64,000 bases of DNA from positions 5,270,001 to 5,334,000 of the forward strand of contig NZ_JAPEOZ010000001.1 of assembly GCF_026340655.1 (NCBI RefSeq), given 5' to 3'. This document shows positions 14,084-23,147 of the stretch, in pieces (within the stretch, counting starts at the first letter, position 1; every line of letters begins with the position of its first letter). The stretch comes from Streptomyces sp. NBC_01275. GTDB taxonomy: Bacteria; Actinomycetota; Actinomycetes; Streptomycetales; Streptomycetaceae. A model generated the notes under the pieces. That model saw nothing but the letters and a program-made list of their open reading frames with translations. It was not told the DNA's origin and did no database searches. Both the position numbers and the translations under genes were made by a program.

Positions 14084-16343
14084 CCCCGCCGACGACCCGG
14101 ACCGGCCGAACCCGGACGACGGCCTCGACGGACCCCCAGTCACACCGGTCACACCGGTTACTCCGGTCACTCCGGTCACCTCGGTTCCGGAGGACGCCGA
14201 GGCCGAGGACGGCGAGCCGCCGGATCCCGCGGAGCACGCCGAGGCCGACGGCCAGGACGCGCACGCCCAGGCCCGAGACGAGGACGGCAAGGGATATGAC
14301 GACCTGCGGCGGGTCCAGCAGCGCGTCTACAACAACTTCTACGCCTCCGTGGACGCCTCCGGGGCGGCTTTCGGGTTCGCCACGGGCTCGAGGCCCGGCC
14401 TGGCGCCGGGCATCGTCGAGCCCGAGACGGTGGACGCGGCCCTGCGCTTCTACGTCCGCCCCCAGCCCTGCTTCGACGAGGCGCTCGGCCGGCTCCGCAG
14501 CGACTCCCTCGTCGTCCTGACCGGGCAGGACGACTGCGGCCGCGGCGCGGGCGCCCTCGCGCTGCTCAGGGAGATCGCCGGCGAGGGCGCGAGGCTGCGC
14601 AGCCTGTCCCCCGCGAACGCGCTGGCCGACCTGGCCACCACCACGTCCATCAAGGCGGGCCAGGCGTACGTCATCCGCGACTACGTCGGCGAGGCGAACG
14701 TCGAGGCGGTGCAGGCGTACGAGATCGGGCGGCTGAGCGAGGAACTGCGCCGCAAGGGCGCCTTCCTGGTGATCACCGCGGACCGCACGAGCCTGCGGCG
14801 ACTCGCGCTCAAGGACCACTGCGTGCAGTGGCGCACCCCGGACCCCGTGGAACTCTTCCGCCACTGCCGGGAGCGACTGCCGTACGTCGAGATCGCCCCG
14901 GACACGGAGAAGGAGCTGCTGGAGAGCGTCGCCGAACAGCGGCGCCCGGCGGACGTCGTGGCGGCGGCGGTCGCCCTCGACCAGAGCCCCCGGACGGCCC
15001 TGGAGACGCTCCGCGACGGCGACAGCAAAAGCGTCCAGGAATGGTTCCGGACCCAGCCGGGCGCGGACGACCTGCTGCCGTTGGCCGCCCTCGCCTTCGT
15101 GGAGGGAGTCCCCGAGCGAACGTTCGAGAAGGCGTGCGCCCTGCTCTTCGCGTACGTCCGCAACTGGGAGCTGAGCGGCGAGACACCGGTCGCCGAGCCG
15201 GAGGCCGTCGCCGCGCTCGCGCCGCGCGGCGCCGGCTTCGAACAGTCCCGCGCCCGCTGGAAGGAGCGAGCCGTCGGGCTCGTCCACGTGGAACGACGTC
15301 CCGGCCCCGGCCAGGACGCCTCCCACGGCGAACGACGTCTCGTCTTCGCCTCGCCCCGCATCCGCGACCTCGTCATCGGCGAACTGCACGGTCTGTACGG
15401 GTACGAGCTGTGGTACCCGCTGCGGCAGTGGCTCGGCGACCTCTCCCGGCAAGGCGACCTGGACGCCCGCACGGAGGTCGCCCGCGGCACGGCCGTGCTC
15501 GCCCGGTACGCACTGCCCGAGGTCGAGGAGTACCTGCTGCGGAACTGGGCCGAGGGGATCACCAGCCAGCGGGTCACGGCCGCGCTGACCCTGCAGTTCA
15601 TGTGCGACGTCGACCAGCTCGCACCGCAGGCGCTGAACATCGTCCTGCGCTGGGCGGACGACAACGGGCCGGGCCGGGCCGTCACCGCGGCCATGGCGCT
15701 CACCGGACGGCTCGGCTCGCTCTACCGGCTGGAGGCGCTCAACTGGCTCTGGTTCCTGACCGGGCGCGGAGAGCGCATCGCGTTCGCCGCGCGTCGCTCC
15801 CTGGTGCTGCTGCTGCAGACCGCCGAACAGGAGCCGGAACGCGCCCTGCTCACGCTGCGGTACGCGCGCACCTGCGTGGCGTCGACCGCACCACGGTCCA
15901 AGGACCGCTTCGACGCGCTGCGGACCATCATGCAACTCCTCGAAGCCGAACGGCTGGAGGGGCCCGGACCGGTCCCCGCGGCGCTGCTGCGCCACACTCC
16001 GGACAGCGCCCGCCACCTGGGACCCCTGTGGGCGGTCGTCCTCCTCAGCAACTTCCGCCGCCGCGCGGTGCGCGCCCTGTGCCGCACCCTGGTCCATCTG
16101 CGCGACGACCCCGCCGCGACCGACGCCGTGCGCCGGCTCGGCGAGGCGATGCAGGCCGAGACGAGCGCCCGGCAGTGGAACGCGCTCGCCCATGCCCTCT
16201 CCAACGCCCTGCGGGATCCCGACTTCTCGATCCCCGGCACCCGCGAACTGGCCCGCGTGCTCGTCGAATCACTGCGCGGGCGCACCCCCGCCGCCTCTTC
16301 CCCAGCCCTCTCTTCCTCTGCCCAAGGAGGCCGAAGCAAGTGA
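14076..16343 (+). CDS. Degenerate P-loop protein with helical repeats, partner of the cyclase
   Basis: The 755-residue protein starts at ATG 14076. Residues 21-37 are PVT repeats, 38-72 acidic disorder, then SVDASGAAFGFATG (91-104), which resembles the tail of the upstream cyclase. LVVLTGQDDCGRGAGALALL (145-164) looks like a Walker A loop in which GK[ST] has become GRG, so ATP hydrolysis is doubtful. ITADRTSLRRLALKD later resembles the sensor region of STAND-like NTPases. From about residue 400 the chain is helical and repeat-like (HEAT/TPR style), rich in Arg and Leu. No named family is recognised. It may be a sensor or scaffold that couples an infection signal to the cyclase. Start overlaps the cyclase gene, stop overlaps the next one (GTGA). 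Confidence 0.7.
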   Translation: MPDPADDPDRPNPDDGLDGPPVTPVTPVTPVTPVTSVPEDAEAEDGEPPDPAEHAEADGQDAHAQARDEDGKGYDDLRRVQQRVYNNFYASVDASGAAFGFATGSRPGLAPGIVEPETVDAALRFYVRPQPCFDEALGRLRSDSLVVLTGQDDCGRGAGALALLREIAGEGARLRSLSPANALADLATTTSIKAGQAYVIRDYVGEANVEAVQAYEIGRLSEELRRKGAFLVITADRTSLRRLALKDHCVQWRTPDPVELFRHCRERLPYVEIAPDTEKELLESVAEQRRPADVVAAAVALDQSPRTALETLRDGDSKSVQEWFRTQPGADDLLPLAALAFVEGVPERTFEKACALLFAYVRNWELSGETPVAEPEAVAALAPRGAGFEQSRARWKERAVGLVHVERRPGPGQDASHGERRLVFASPRIRDLVIGELHGLYGYELWYPLRQWLGDLSRQGDLDARTEVARGTAVLARYALPEVEEYLLRNWAEGITSQRVTAALTLQFMCDVDQLAPQALNIVLRWADDNGPGRAVTAAMALTGRLGSLYRLEALNWLWFLTGRGERIAFAARRSLVLLLQTAEQEPERALLTLRYARTCVASTAPRSKDRFDALRTIMQLLEAERLEGPGPVPAALLRHTPDSARHLGPLWAVVLLSNFRRRAVRALCRTLVHLRDDPAATDAVRRLGEAMQAETSARQWNALAHALSNALRDPDFSIPGTRELARVLVESLRGRTPAASSPALSSSAQGGRSK

Positions 16344-17416
16344 ACTACCCGGTCATCGCCGAGCACGTCCTGGACACGATCCAGGGCGGCTGGTGGTCAC
16401 GGCGCAGACGCCGTGACGACGTGCCGTCGCTGCCGCCCGGCGCGGTCTACGTCTTCAGGGTCGGCGGCAACTACCGCTCCTTCCCCGAGGGCATGGTCTT
16501 CGACCCGTCCCATCCGGACGTGCTCGACGCCTCCTCGGTCAGCCTGGTGGACACCCGGGCCCGGCTGGTGGAGGTCGAGCGGCAACTCCCCTCGGTGAGC
16601 GAGGCGGACAACTTCACGATCAGCGCCACCTTCACCTGCCAGGTGACCGACCCGACGGTCATCGCCCGGCAGGGGGTCATCGACGTCGCCGTACCCCTGC
16701 GCGCCTATCTGCTCGGCGACGGCGACCTTCCGAAGGTGAGCGCGGGACACCGGGTGGAGGAGATCAACGCCGTCCGGGCCGAGGTCGCCCGCCGGATGAC
16801 CGCCTACAGCGCGGTGGTGCCCCCGCGGGTGGCGGGCATGACCGTGGAGTTCGTCAGCGCCGAGGTGCGTACGTCGGAGAGTCTGCGCGCCTGGGAGGAG
16901 ACCCTGCGCAACGAGCGTCGTACCGGCCAACTCAGCCAGTTCAAGCTGGACCTGGACACCCAGACCGCCTCACGGATCGCCGATGTGCTGGCTCAGGGCT
17001 CCGACCACGTGGACGCCTTCGGGATAGCGCGGCAGGAGATCGAGGTCACCGAGGCCGCGGCCCGCATCCACCGGGCCGCCGACGAGGAGGCGACCCGCAG
17101 GCGCGAGGAGGACGCCGCCGACCGGGCCCACGCGCGGGCGCGGGAGACGGCCGAGGGGCAGATGCGGCGCGACATGGTGCTGACCCTGCTGCGGCAGATG
17201 GGCGGCAGCGGCGACTACGTCGACTACCACCAGGTCCTCGAGCAGGTCCTGCGGGAGACGGGCGGCCGCCCCGGCATCGGCTCCGGCGCGACCGAGGCCC
17301 CCATGGTGGAGCCGGGACCGGCCGGCCGTGCCGCGTCGGCGCGGCGGGAGCAGGCGGGGCCGCTGAAGGACCGGCGCGAGGGCTTCGTCCAGAACGAGGA
17401 AGATCTTGTCGACTGA
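16340..17416 (+). CDS. SPFH/Band-7-like protein
   Basis: The protein has 358 residues from GTG 16340, with AAGGAGG 9 bases upstream. After a short basic N-terminus (GGWWSRRRRRDD), residues of about 38-170 resemble an SPFH/prohibitin domain: VYVFRVGGNYRSFPEG, VEVERQLPSVSEADNFTISATF and CQVTDPTVIARQGV. A long charged coiled coil follows (about 195-275, rich in Ala, Glu and Arg: ARIHRAADEEATRRREED). No full membrane helix is seen, so membrane contact would be peripheral or through the DUF4407 partner. SPFH proteins form oligomeric membrane microdomain cages. Its stop overlaps the DUF4407 start, placing both in one membrane assembly with the TM effector. Confidence 0.7.
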   Translation: MNYPVIAEHVLDTIQGGWWSRRRRRDDVPSLPPGAVYVFRVGGNYRSFPEGMVFDPSHPDVLDASSVSLVDTRARLVEVERQLPSVSEADNFTISATFTCQVTDPTVIARQGVIDVAVPLRAYLLGDGDLPKVSAGHRVEEINAVRAEVARRMTAYSAVVPPRVAGMTVEFVSAEVRTSESLRAWEETLRNERRTGQLSQFKLDLDTQTASRIADVLAQGSDHVDAFGIARQEIEVTEAAARIHRAADEEATRRREEDAADRAHARARETAEGQMRRDMVLTLLRQMGGSGDYVDYHQVLEQVLRETGGRPGIGSGATEAPMVEPGPAGRAASARREQAGPLKDRREGFVQNEEDLVD

Positions 17417-18701
17417 CCCACGGCCCCGCAGGTCCGTCGACCTCTCCGCACGACTGCGCGCCCTGAGCGGCGTCAGCGAGGAACTCCTCGACCGGACACG
17501 GCACGAACGCGCCAAGTACACGGCACTCGGCGGAGTGGTGCTCGGCACCTCCGTCATCGCGGCGTTCTCCATGTGGAACTTCGCGACGGAGGCGCTCGGC
17601 AGGGTGTCCTTCCTGGCGGTGATCCCGACCGTGATCTGGATGCTGTTCGTACTCAACCTCGACCGTCTGCTGGTCACCCCGCAGCCCAACGCACGACGCC
17701 AGGTCGGGCCGTTCGCGCTGCGTCTGCTGATCGCGGTGATGCTCGGCGTCGTGATCGCCGAACCTCTGGTGCTGAGGATCTTCGCGACGGCCGTGGAGGA
17801 GCATGTCGCCGAGCAACGCATGGGCGACATCGACAGGTTGAGGTCGAACCTGGTCCGCTGCAACCCCGTGCCGAGCACCACCACGGTCACCGCGCCGAAG
17901 GACTGCGCCACCGAGTACGTGCTGTCCTTCGCCCTGACCCCGGGCCAACAGGCCGACGAGCTGGCCGTGTTGCGCGCGGACGCGACCGAACTCCAGAAGC
18001 GGGTGGACCGGGACGCCACCCGGCTGGAGGCGATCGACAGCGAGGTGCGCGACGAGTGCCGTCAGCTGATCCGCATCGCCGCCACCGGCCTGTACCAGCG
18101 GTCGTCGGAATGCGTCCGGCTGCGGGAGAAGGCCCGCGACTACCGGACCACCCACCACACCGAACAGGACGAGACCCGGCTGGCCGGCCTGAACAGCCGC
18201 ATCACGAGCATCGAGGGCCGGTTGACCTCCGCGCGCGGCGACTTCCTCGAGGCCCGCTCCACCGGCATCGAGCAGCGGATCGCCGAGGAACGCGCCAAGC
18301 AGAAGGAGATCGGGGCCCTGGAGCGCATCCAGGCCCTGGACGAACTCGCCGGCGGCAACACGGTGGTCCTCGTGGGCATCTGGATGATCCGGCTGTTCTT
18401 CGTCCTGCTCGACATGCTCCCCGTGCTGGTGAAGTTCTTCAGCCGCGAGAACTCCTACGACCAGATGCTGACCATCCACAGCAACAGCGCGGTCCGGATC
18501 TACGGCGAGCAGGTCAGGCTCGACGAACGCCGGGCCCTGGCCGACTTCGAGATCGCCCAGGACGCCATCGAGCAGGAGATCCGGCGTAACCGGGCGGAGT
18601 CGGAGGCCGCCCTGCGCGAGCACACGGCCGCGATGAACATCCGCGTCCGACAGGCGGTGAACGCGCTGGAGGAGGAACTCCGCCGCAGCTCCAGCGTCTG
18701 A
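17406..18701 (+). CDS. DUF4407-type membrane protein
   Basis: The 431-residue protein starts at TTG 17406 after GAGGAAG. Three membrane segments lie at about 40-60, 68-86 and 105-126, then a long charged coiled-coil region (about 128-310), a fourth segment near 318-345 (LVGIWMIRLFFVLLDMLPVL), and a helical charged cytosolic tail. RHERAKYTALGGVVLGTS and FVLNLDRLL are typical of the DUF4407 family, whose function is unknown. The extracytoplasmic or cytosolic side of the coiled coil cannot be fixed from sequence. It overlaps the SPFH-like gene by 11 bases. A structural membrane scaffold for the effector is a reasonable inference. Confidence 0.8.
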   Translation: MSTDPRPRRSVDLSARLRALSGVSEELLDRTRHERAKYTALGGVVLGTSVIAAFSMWNFATEALGRVSFLAVIPTVIWMLFVLNLDRLLVTPQPNARRQVGPFALRLLIAVMLGVVIAEPLVLRIFATAVEEHVAEQRMGDIDRLRSNLVRCNPVPSTTTVTAPKDCATEYVLSFALTPGQQADELAVLRADATELQKRVDRDATRLEAIDSEVRDECRQLIRIAATGLYQRSSECVRLREKARDYRTTHHTEQDETRLAGLNSRITSIEGRLTSARGDFLEARSTGIEQRIAEERAKQKEIGALERIQALDELAGGNTVVLVGIWMIRLFFVLLDMLPVLVKFFSRENSYDQMLTIHSNSAVRIYGEQVRLDERRALADFEIAQDAIEQEIRRNRAESEAALREHTAAMNIRVRQAVNALEEELRRSSSV

Positions 18702-18768
18702 CGAGACCCGGCGACCCGGCCGCCCCGGTCCCACACCGGGGCGGCCCCTGCCCGAAGAGAGGGGAAAC

Positions 18769-19284
18769 ATGGCCACAGGCGAGGGCGCGACGGAACCCGT
18801 TCGTGACGCCCGACTCGCACGGACCCTGCTGACCGAGGTACGCGAGGAGCTGATGAAGGCCGACAACAAGGCCGGCTTCCTCCTGGCGTCCCTGGGCGCA
18901 GCGCTCACCGCCCTGCTCGGCGCGATCTGCAGCGGCATCATCGAACCCCGTCACTACGCCGTGATCGCACAGGTCCTGCTCTGGGCCGGCTGCATCACCT
19001 GCCTGATGTCCCTCGTCCTGCTCGGCCTGGCCATGACCCCCCGCGTCGGCCGCCCGCAAGGCTCCCGCGCGCACTACTTCGGCGACGTGAGCGCGGCGGC
19101 TTCCGGCCTCCTCCTCGAAGAGGCCGTACGCCACACCGACCCCCTGGACCGCGACCTCAGCCAGTTGACGATCCTGTCCCACACGGTCTGGATCAAGTAC
19201 CGCTGCATCCGCCACGCGATGGCCTGGAGCGCGGCCTTCGTCACCCTCACCCTGCTGGGCATCCTGACCGGCACACAGAGCTGA
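18769..19284 (+). CDS. PycTM-like (DUF5706) three-TM effector
   Basis: The 171-residue protein starts at ATG 18769 after AGAGAGGGGAAA. KADNKAGFLLASLGAALTAL (residues 30-49) is the conserved opening of the Pycsar TM-effector family (AD-x-KA-x-xLL), running into TM1 (about 36-57). TM2 lies at about 64-89. The middle segment carries HYFGDVSAA near 102-110 and LSQLTILSHTVWIKYRCIRHA (split around 130-150) before TM3 (about 148-167). In known Pycsar systems such proteins respond to cCMP or cUMP and disrupt the inner membrane. It ends the operon after the cyclase, P-loop, SPFH and DUF4407 genes. Family call is by motif memory; ligand is not known. Confidence 0.78.
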   Translation: MATGEGATEPVRDARLARTLLTEVREELMKADNKAGFLLASLGAALTALLGAICSGIIEPRHYAVIAQVLLWAGCITCLMSLVLLGLAMTPRVGRPQGSRAHYFGDVSAAASGLLLEEAVRHTDPLDRDLSQLTILSHTVWIKYRCIRHAMAWSAAFVTLTLLGILTGTQS

Positions 19285-19482
19285 CCGCCGCTCGCCGCCC
19301 CCGGGGTACGGACTCGGGCTCACGGAGGAGCAGGTGCGGGCGTGGAGTACCGAAGTCAGCCCGACCGTGGGGTTGTTGTCCGAATGATCGCGGCTCGACC
19401 GGCGGTTTCTGCTAGTTCTGTGACAGGGGAGGCGGGCACTGGCCCGCGGCAGCGCGAGGAGCGTTGTCAGGAGGGGGCACAC

Positions 19483-22400
19483 GTGAGCACGACATCACGA
19501 GACACGGTCATCGCCACGGAGCAGAAGGCCGTCGACCGCGCATACGACTGCTACGAGGCGCGGCTCGCGGAGATGACCTCCCAGTCGGCTGCGACGGCGT
19601 CCGCGAGCGGCAAGGACAGCATCGCCGTCCGCAAGGGAGCGGAGACCACGGCGGAGGAGTACGGCGGTCTCGGGGGAGAGGCTCTGGTCGTCAGCCGGGT
19701 CGATGTCCAGGAGAACGGCGACACCGAGCCGGAGACGTTCTACATCGGGCGACGTCATGTCTTCGACACCGAGACCCGCGATCAGGTGGTGGTCTCCTGG
19801 ACCAACCCGATCGCCGTGCGCTGGCACAACGCCCAGCCGGAGAAGCCCGGTGAGGTGCTCCTGCGGCGCCGGCTTCGCTGCGCCGAGCGTACGGTCGAGG
19901 ACTTCCTGGACGAGATCGTCCCGGCGGCGGAATCGCGCACCGGCTCGCGGGCGCCCCGGCGGGATGCCGCCGTACCGCCGGCCTTCGAGGAGGACGTCGC
20001 TCCGTTCGAGGCCCCTGGAACGGCAGAACCCCCGGAGACGCGGGACGAGACCGCCGACCAGCCCGCCGGAGGCGACGACGGACAGCCGCGTCGTGTCCTG
20101 TCGCCTCGGGATGTCGTCCGCAGACAGCGGAAGAAGCCGCAACCGGTCGACGAGTTCCTCCTGCGCGAACTGCGCCGCTCCCGCAGCGGCCGGATGCGTG
20201 ACATCGTCGAGACGATCAGACGTGACCAGATGGCACTGGTCACCGGTTCACCCGCGGACATCCTCGTCATCCAGGGCGGACCCGGCACGGGGAAGTCGGC
20301 GGTCGGTCTGCACCGCGTGACCTGGCTCGTCAACAACGACCACTTCCGCGCACAGGACATCCTCGTCGTGGGACCGCACCAGAACTTCCTGGAGTACGTG
20401 GGGCGCGTCCTGCCCACCCTCGGCACCCGCAACGTCACCGCCGTACAACTGGCCTTCCTCTGGGAAGGGGAGGTCCGGGGCACGGACTCCGTCGCCGCCC
20501 GGCTGGTGAAGTCCGACGAACGGATGGCGGCCGTGCTGCGAGAGCGAGTGGAGAGCGAGTGCCGGCCCGAAGCCCTCGATTCCCTTGTTTCCCCGCCCTC
20601 CCACGCTCAGGACGAGCCGGCCTTCGTCGTCGCCGTGGGGAGCGCGTCCTTGCGTCTGCCGCGCTCGGAGGTGCTCGGCCTCCTCCAGGACGCCCACGAG
20701 GGCGCCGGAGCCTATCGGGCGCGCAGGGACCGGTTCCGTACTCTGCTGGTCGACCGGCTCCTGAGCGAACTCGTCCGGATCGCCCCGCGCCGCAGCAGGG
20801 ACACGACCGTGCGCCGCGACCTGGAGCGCAATCGGCAGGTCACAGCCCTCGTCGACAGGACATGGCCTTCGCTGAGCCCCGAGGAAGCGCTGCGCAGCCT
20901 GCTCAACTCACCCACCAGACTGAGCGAGTGCGCCGCGCAGCTCCTCGAAGGCGGTGAGCAGGCGGCCCTTCAGCGGCCGAAGGCCGAGAGCGCCGCCGAA
21001 GAGCCCTGGACCGTCGACGACCTGGTGTGTCTGGAGGAGTTGCGCTTCCTCATCGCGGGCGAGACCCCGCGGAGGTACCGGCACATCGTGGTCGACGAGG
21101 CCCAGGACCTGACTCCGATGCAGGCGAGGTCCCTTCACAGGCGCTGCCCGACCGGCTCGATGACCGTACTCGGCGACCTGGCCCAGGCCACCGGGCCACA
21201 CTCCTACACCGCCTGGGACCAGTTGGGCGGACTCCTGTCCGACCAGGGAAACTGGCGCGTGACGGAGCTGAACACCAGCTACCGGGTGCCGGCGGAGATC
21301 ATGGAGTTCGTGGCGCCTCTGGCCCGAGCCGTCGCGCCCTCCCTGCCCTACCCGACGGCTGTGCGACGGGCCGGCGGTGACGCGGTACGGCTCGTCCCGA
21401 CGACCCCCTGGGGACTGCTGGACGAGGCGGCGACCTGCACGGCCCGCCTCGTCGGCACCGATGACGGGCGGTCCCCGAGGTCGATCGCCGTCATCGTGCC
21501 CGACGACTCGGACTGGCTGGAGGAGGTTCGCCGCCGCGTCGACAGCGTGGACGGCATGACCGAGGAGAAGGTCCGGACGGTGTCCGTGCTCCCCGCCGCT
21601 CAGGCCAAGGGCATGGAGTTCGACCATGTGGTGGTCCTGGAGCCGACGACCATCGCCGACCGCGGTCCCGCGGGACTGCGCCAGCTGTACGTCGCTCTGA
21701 CCCGGAGCACCCAGACCCTGACCGTCCTGCACACGACTCCGCTGCCGAACGAACTCGGTGCGGCCGACGACGGCGTGGAGTCCGGAGTCTCCGCGACCTC
21801 CCCGCAGCCGGCGCCCGCCGCATCACCTGCGGGGGCACGGTCGAGCACCGATGCCTCCGCCGCCGAGGAGCTTCCGGTCGGAACCTCCGTCGAGGTGCGT
21901 GTGCTCGGCCCCGGCCCCGGACCTCACTGGAAGGTCAAAGCCCTCGCACCGACAACGGAGCGCACCCTTCTCCTCGTCCCCCGGCACGGCGAGCCCGCCC
22001 CGACCGCAGGCTCCCGACTGGACGGCTGGGTGACGAGGAACGAGGGACAGGTGAGCCTGATCTCGGCCGGCGACTTCGGCCGCCGACCCATCACCGCCCG
22101 GATGGCGCCCCGCTACGAGGCCGCACTCGGCGTCCTGCACGACCTCGCCCGGGGTGACGGCACGCCTCCGCCCGAGGCCGCGTCCCACCTCTCCGAGCTG
22201 AAAGGCATGGCGAACCGTTGCCTGCGCCGTGACCGGGTCGACTGGCTGAACGTCTGGCGCCTGCTGGGCTCTGCGGACCGGGACCGCCTGAGCGATCTGG
22301 CGGATCTCGCCCAGCGCACGCGTCAAGCGGTCACGTCGGACGTTCCCAGCCTGCGAGCCGCTCTGGCGGACGACCCGGCGTTCAGTCACTGGGCCGACGC

Positions 22401-23067
22401 TCTCACCCAGGCCCGGTACGAGATGCACCGTCGAGTCGACACCGAACGGGAACCCGAGCCCGGCACAGCATCTGAATCGATCACGGCACCTGAATCGGTC
22501 ACGGCACCTGGGGCGATCGCGGTACTCGAGGCGATCACGGCTTCACCGGCGGAGCCTGGGAAGACACACGAGAAGAAGGACACCGACCCGATGGACACAG
22601 CCGCTCCCTTGGACATCAGCACCGCCCCGTCCGACGGACGTGCAGCGTGGAGCGAGGCACTCGCGCGGGAAACGGCCATCGCGGCGCAGGCCGACAGGGA
22701 CTGCAACACCCATGAGGCCGTGCGCTTCGAGTTGAAGGCCGCACTGCTGCGAGCAGGACTTCGCCCCTCGGATTCCCCCGTGGCCGATGTGATCCTGGAC
22801 GGCCGGAGCGGTCTCGTCCACTATGAAGTGCTCGGCGCCGGCCGGTCCGGCTACACGGACCTGCGCGCGGGAGCGATGCGCCTCCTGGAACTCGACCACA
22901 TCGAACCCCGCCCCGCTGACCGCCGGTACCTGGTCCTGTCCGAGCCGCCCACGGAGGACTGGGCGCCCGCCGCGGTACGGGACGTCTTCGGAGTGCACGT
23001 CGTATGGAGGACCACGGGCGGGTGGGACGGCTCGGACAAGCGAGCGGCCCTGCAGCTGACTGACTGA
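19483..23067 (+). CDS. HelD/HelR-like UvrD-family helicase with C-terminal extension
   Basis: The protein has 1194 residues from GTG 19483 (AGGAGGGGG upstream). It begins with an N-terminal helical arm, then RMRDIVETIRRDQMALV and GGPGTGKSAVGLHR (Walker A Lys271), VVDEAQDLTPMQ (motif II from Asp538), and RQLYVALTRSTQTL (motif VI, Arg741). This order is that of HelD/HelR factors, which bind RNA polymerase, clear stalled complexes and in the HelR subclass displace rifamycins. Usual length is about 700-760, so roughly 430 residues are added. The extension includes a Thr/Ala/Glu low-complexity linker near 1000 and a final alpha/beta domain (about 1045-1194) with ADVILDG..LVHYEVLG, vaguely like a PD-(D/E)xK core lacking its Lys. 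No rifamycin-associated element is seen upstream. Confidence 0.82.
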   Translation: MSTTSRDTVIATEQKAVDRAYDCYEARLAEMTSQSAATASASGKDSIAVRKGAETTAEEYGGLGGEALVVSRVDVQENGDTEPETFYIGRRHVFDTETRDQVVVSWTNPIAVRWHNAQPEKPGEVLLRRRLRCAERTVEDFLDEIVPAAESRTGSRAPRRDAAVPPAFEEDVAPFEAPGTAEPPETRDETADQPAGGDDGQPRRVLSPRDVVRRQRKKPQPVDEFLLRELRRSRSGRMRDIVETIRRDQMALVTGSPADILVIQGGPGTGKSAVGLHRVTWLVNNDHFRAQDILVVGPHQNFLEYVGRVLPTLGTRNVTAVQLAFLWEGEVRGTDSVAARLVKSDERMAAVLRERVESECRPEALDSLVSPPSHAQDEPAFVVAVGSASLRLPRSEVLGLLQDAHEGAGAYRARRDRFRTLLVDRLLSELVRIAPRRSRDTTVRRDLERNRQVTALVDRTWPSLSPEEALRSLLNSPTRLSECAAQLLEGGEQAALQRPKAESAAEEPWTVDDLVCLEELRFLIAGETPRRYRHIVVDEAQDLTPMQARSLHRRCPTGSMTVLGDLAQATGPHSYTAWDQLGGLLSDQGNWRVTELNTSYRVPAEIMEFVAPLARAVAPSLPYPTAVRRAGGDAVRLVPTTPWGLLDEAATCTARLVGTDDGRSPRSIAVIVPDDSDWLEEVRRRVDSVDGMTEEKVRTVSVLPAAQAKGMEFDHVVVLEPTTIADRGPAGLRQLYVALTRSTQTLTVLHTTPLPNELGAADDGVESGVSATSPQPAPAASPAGARSSTDASAAEELPVGTSVEVRVLGPGPGPHWKVKALAPTTERTLLLVPRHGEPAPTAGSRLDGWVTRNEGQVSLISAGDFGRRPITARMAPRYEAALGVLHDLARGDGTPPPEAASHLSELKGMANRCLRRDRVDWLNVWRLLGSADRDRLSDLADLAQRTRQAVTSDVPSLRAALADDPAFSHWADALTQARYEMHRRVDTEREPEPGTASESITAPESVTAPGAIAVLEAITASPAEPGKTHEKKDTDPMDTAAPLDISTAPSDGRAAWSEALARETAIAAQADRDCNTHEAVRFELKAALLRAGLRPSDSPVADVILDGRSGLVHYEVLGAGRSGYTDLRAGAMRLLELDHIEPRPADRRYLVLSEPPTEDWAPAAVRDVFGVHVVWRTTGGWDGSDKRAALQLTD

Positions 23068-23147
23068 TGGGCCCCAGCCGACGAATCCCTTGCGCGCGGC
23101 ACGGTCAAGGGCGTCGCGTCATGAGTCTTCGTCGTCAGTCTCCGTCG

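Noticed and set aside
14136..14190. PVT repeat coding region considered as a CRISPR or satellite
   Set aside because: It is a short in-frame codon repeat in a disordered protein segment. No CRISPR-type repeat and spacer pattern exists in the window.
14016..16193. A 725-codon minus-strand frame
   Set aside because: It lies exactly opposite the P-loop partner gene and has the Arg/Gly/Val/Gln-rich make-up of an antisense frame.
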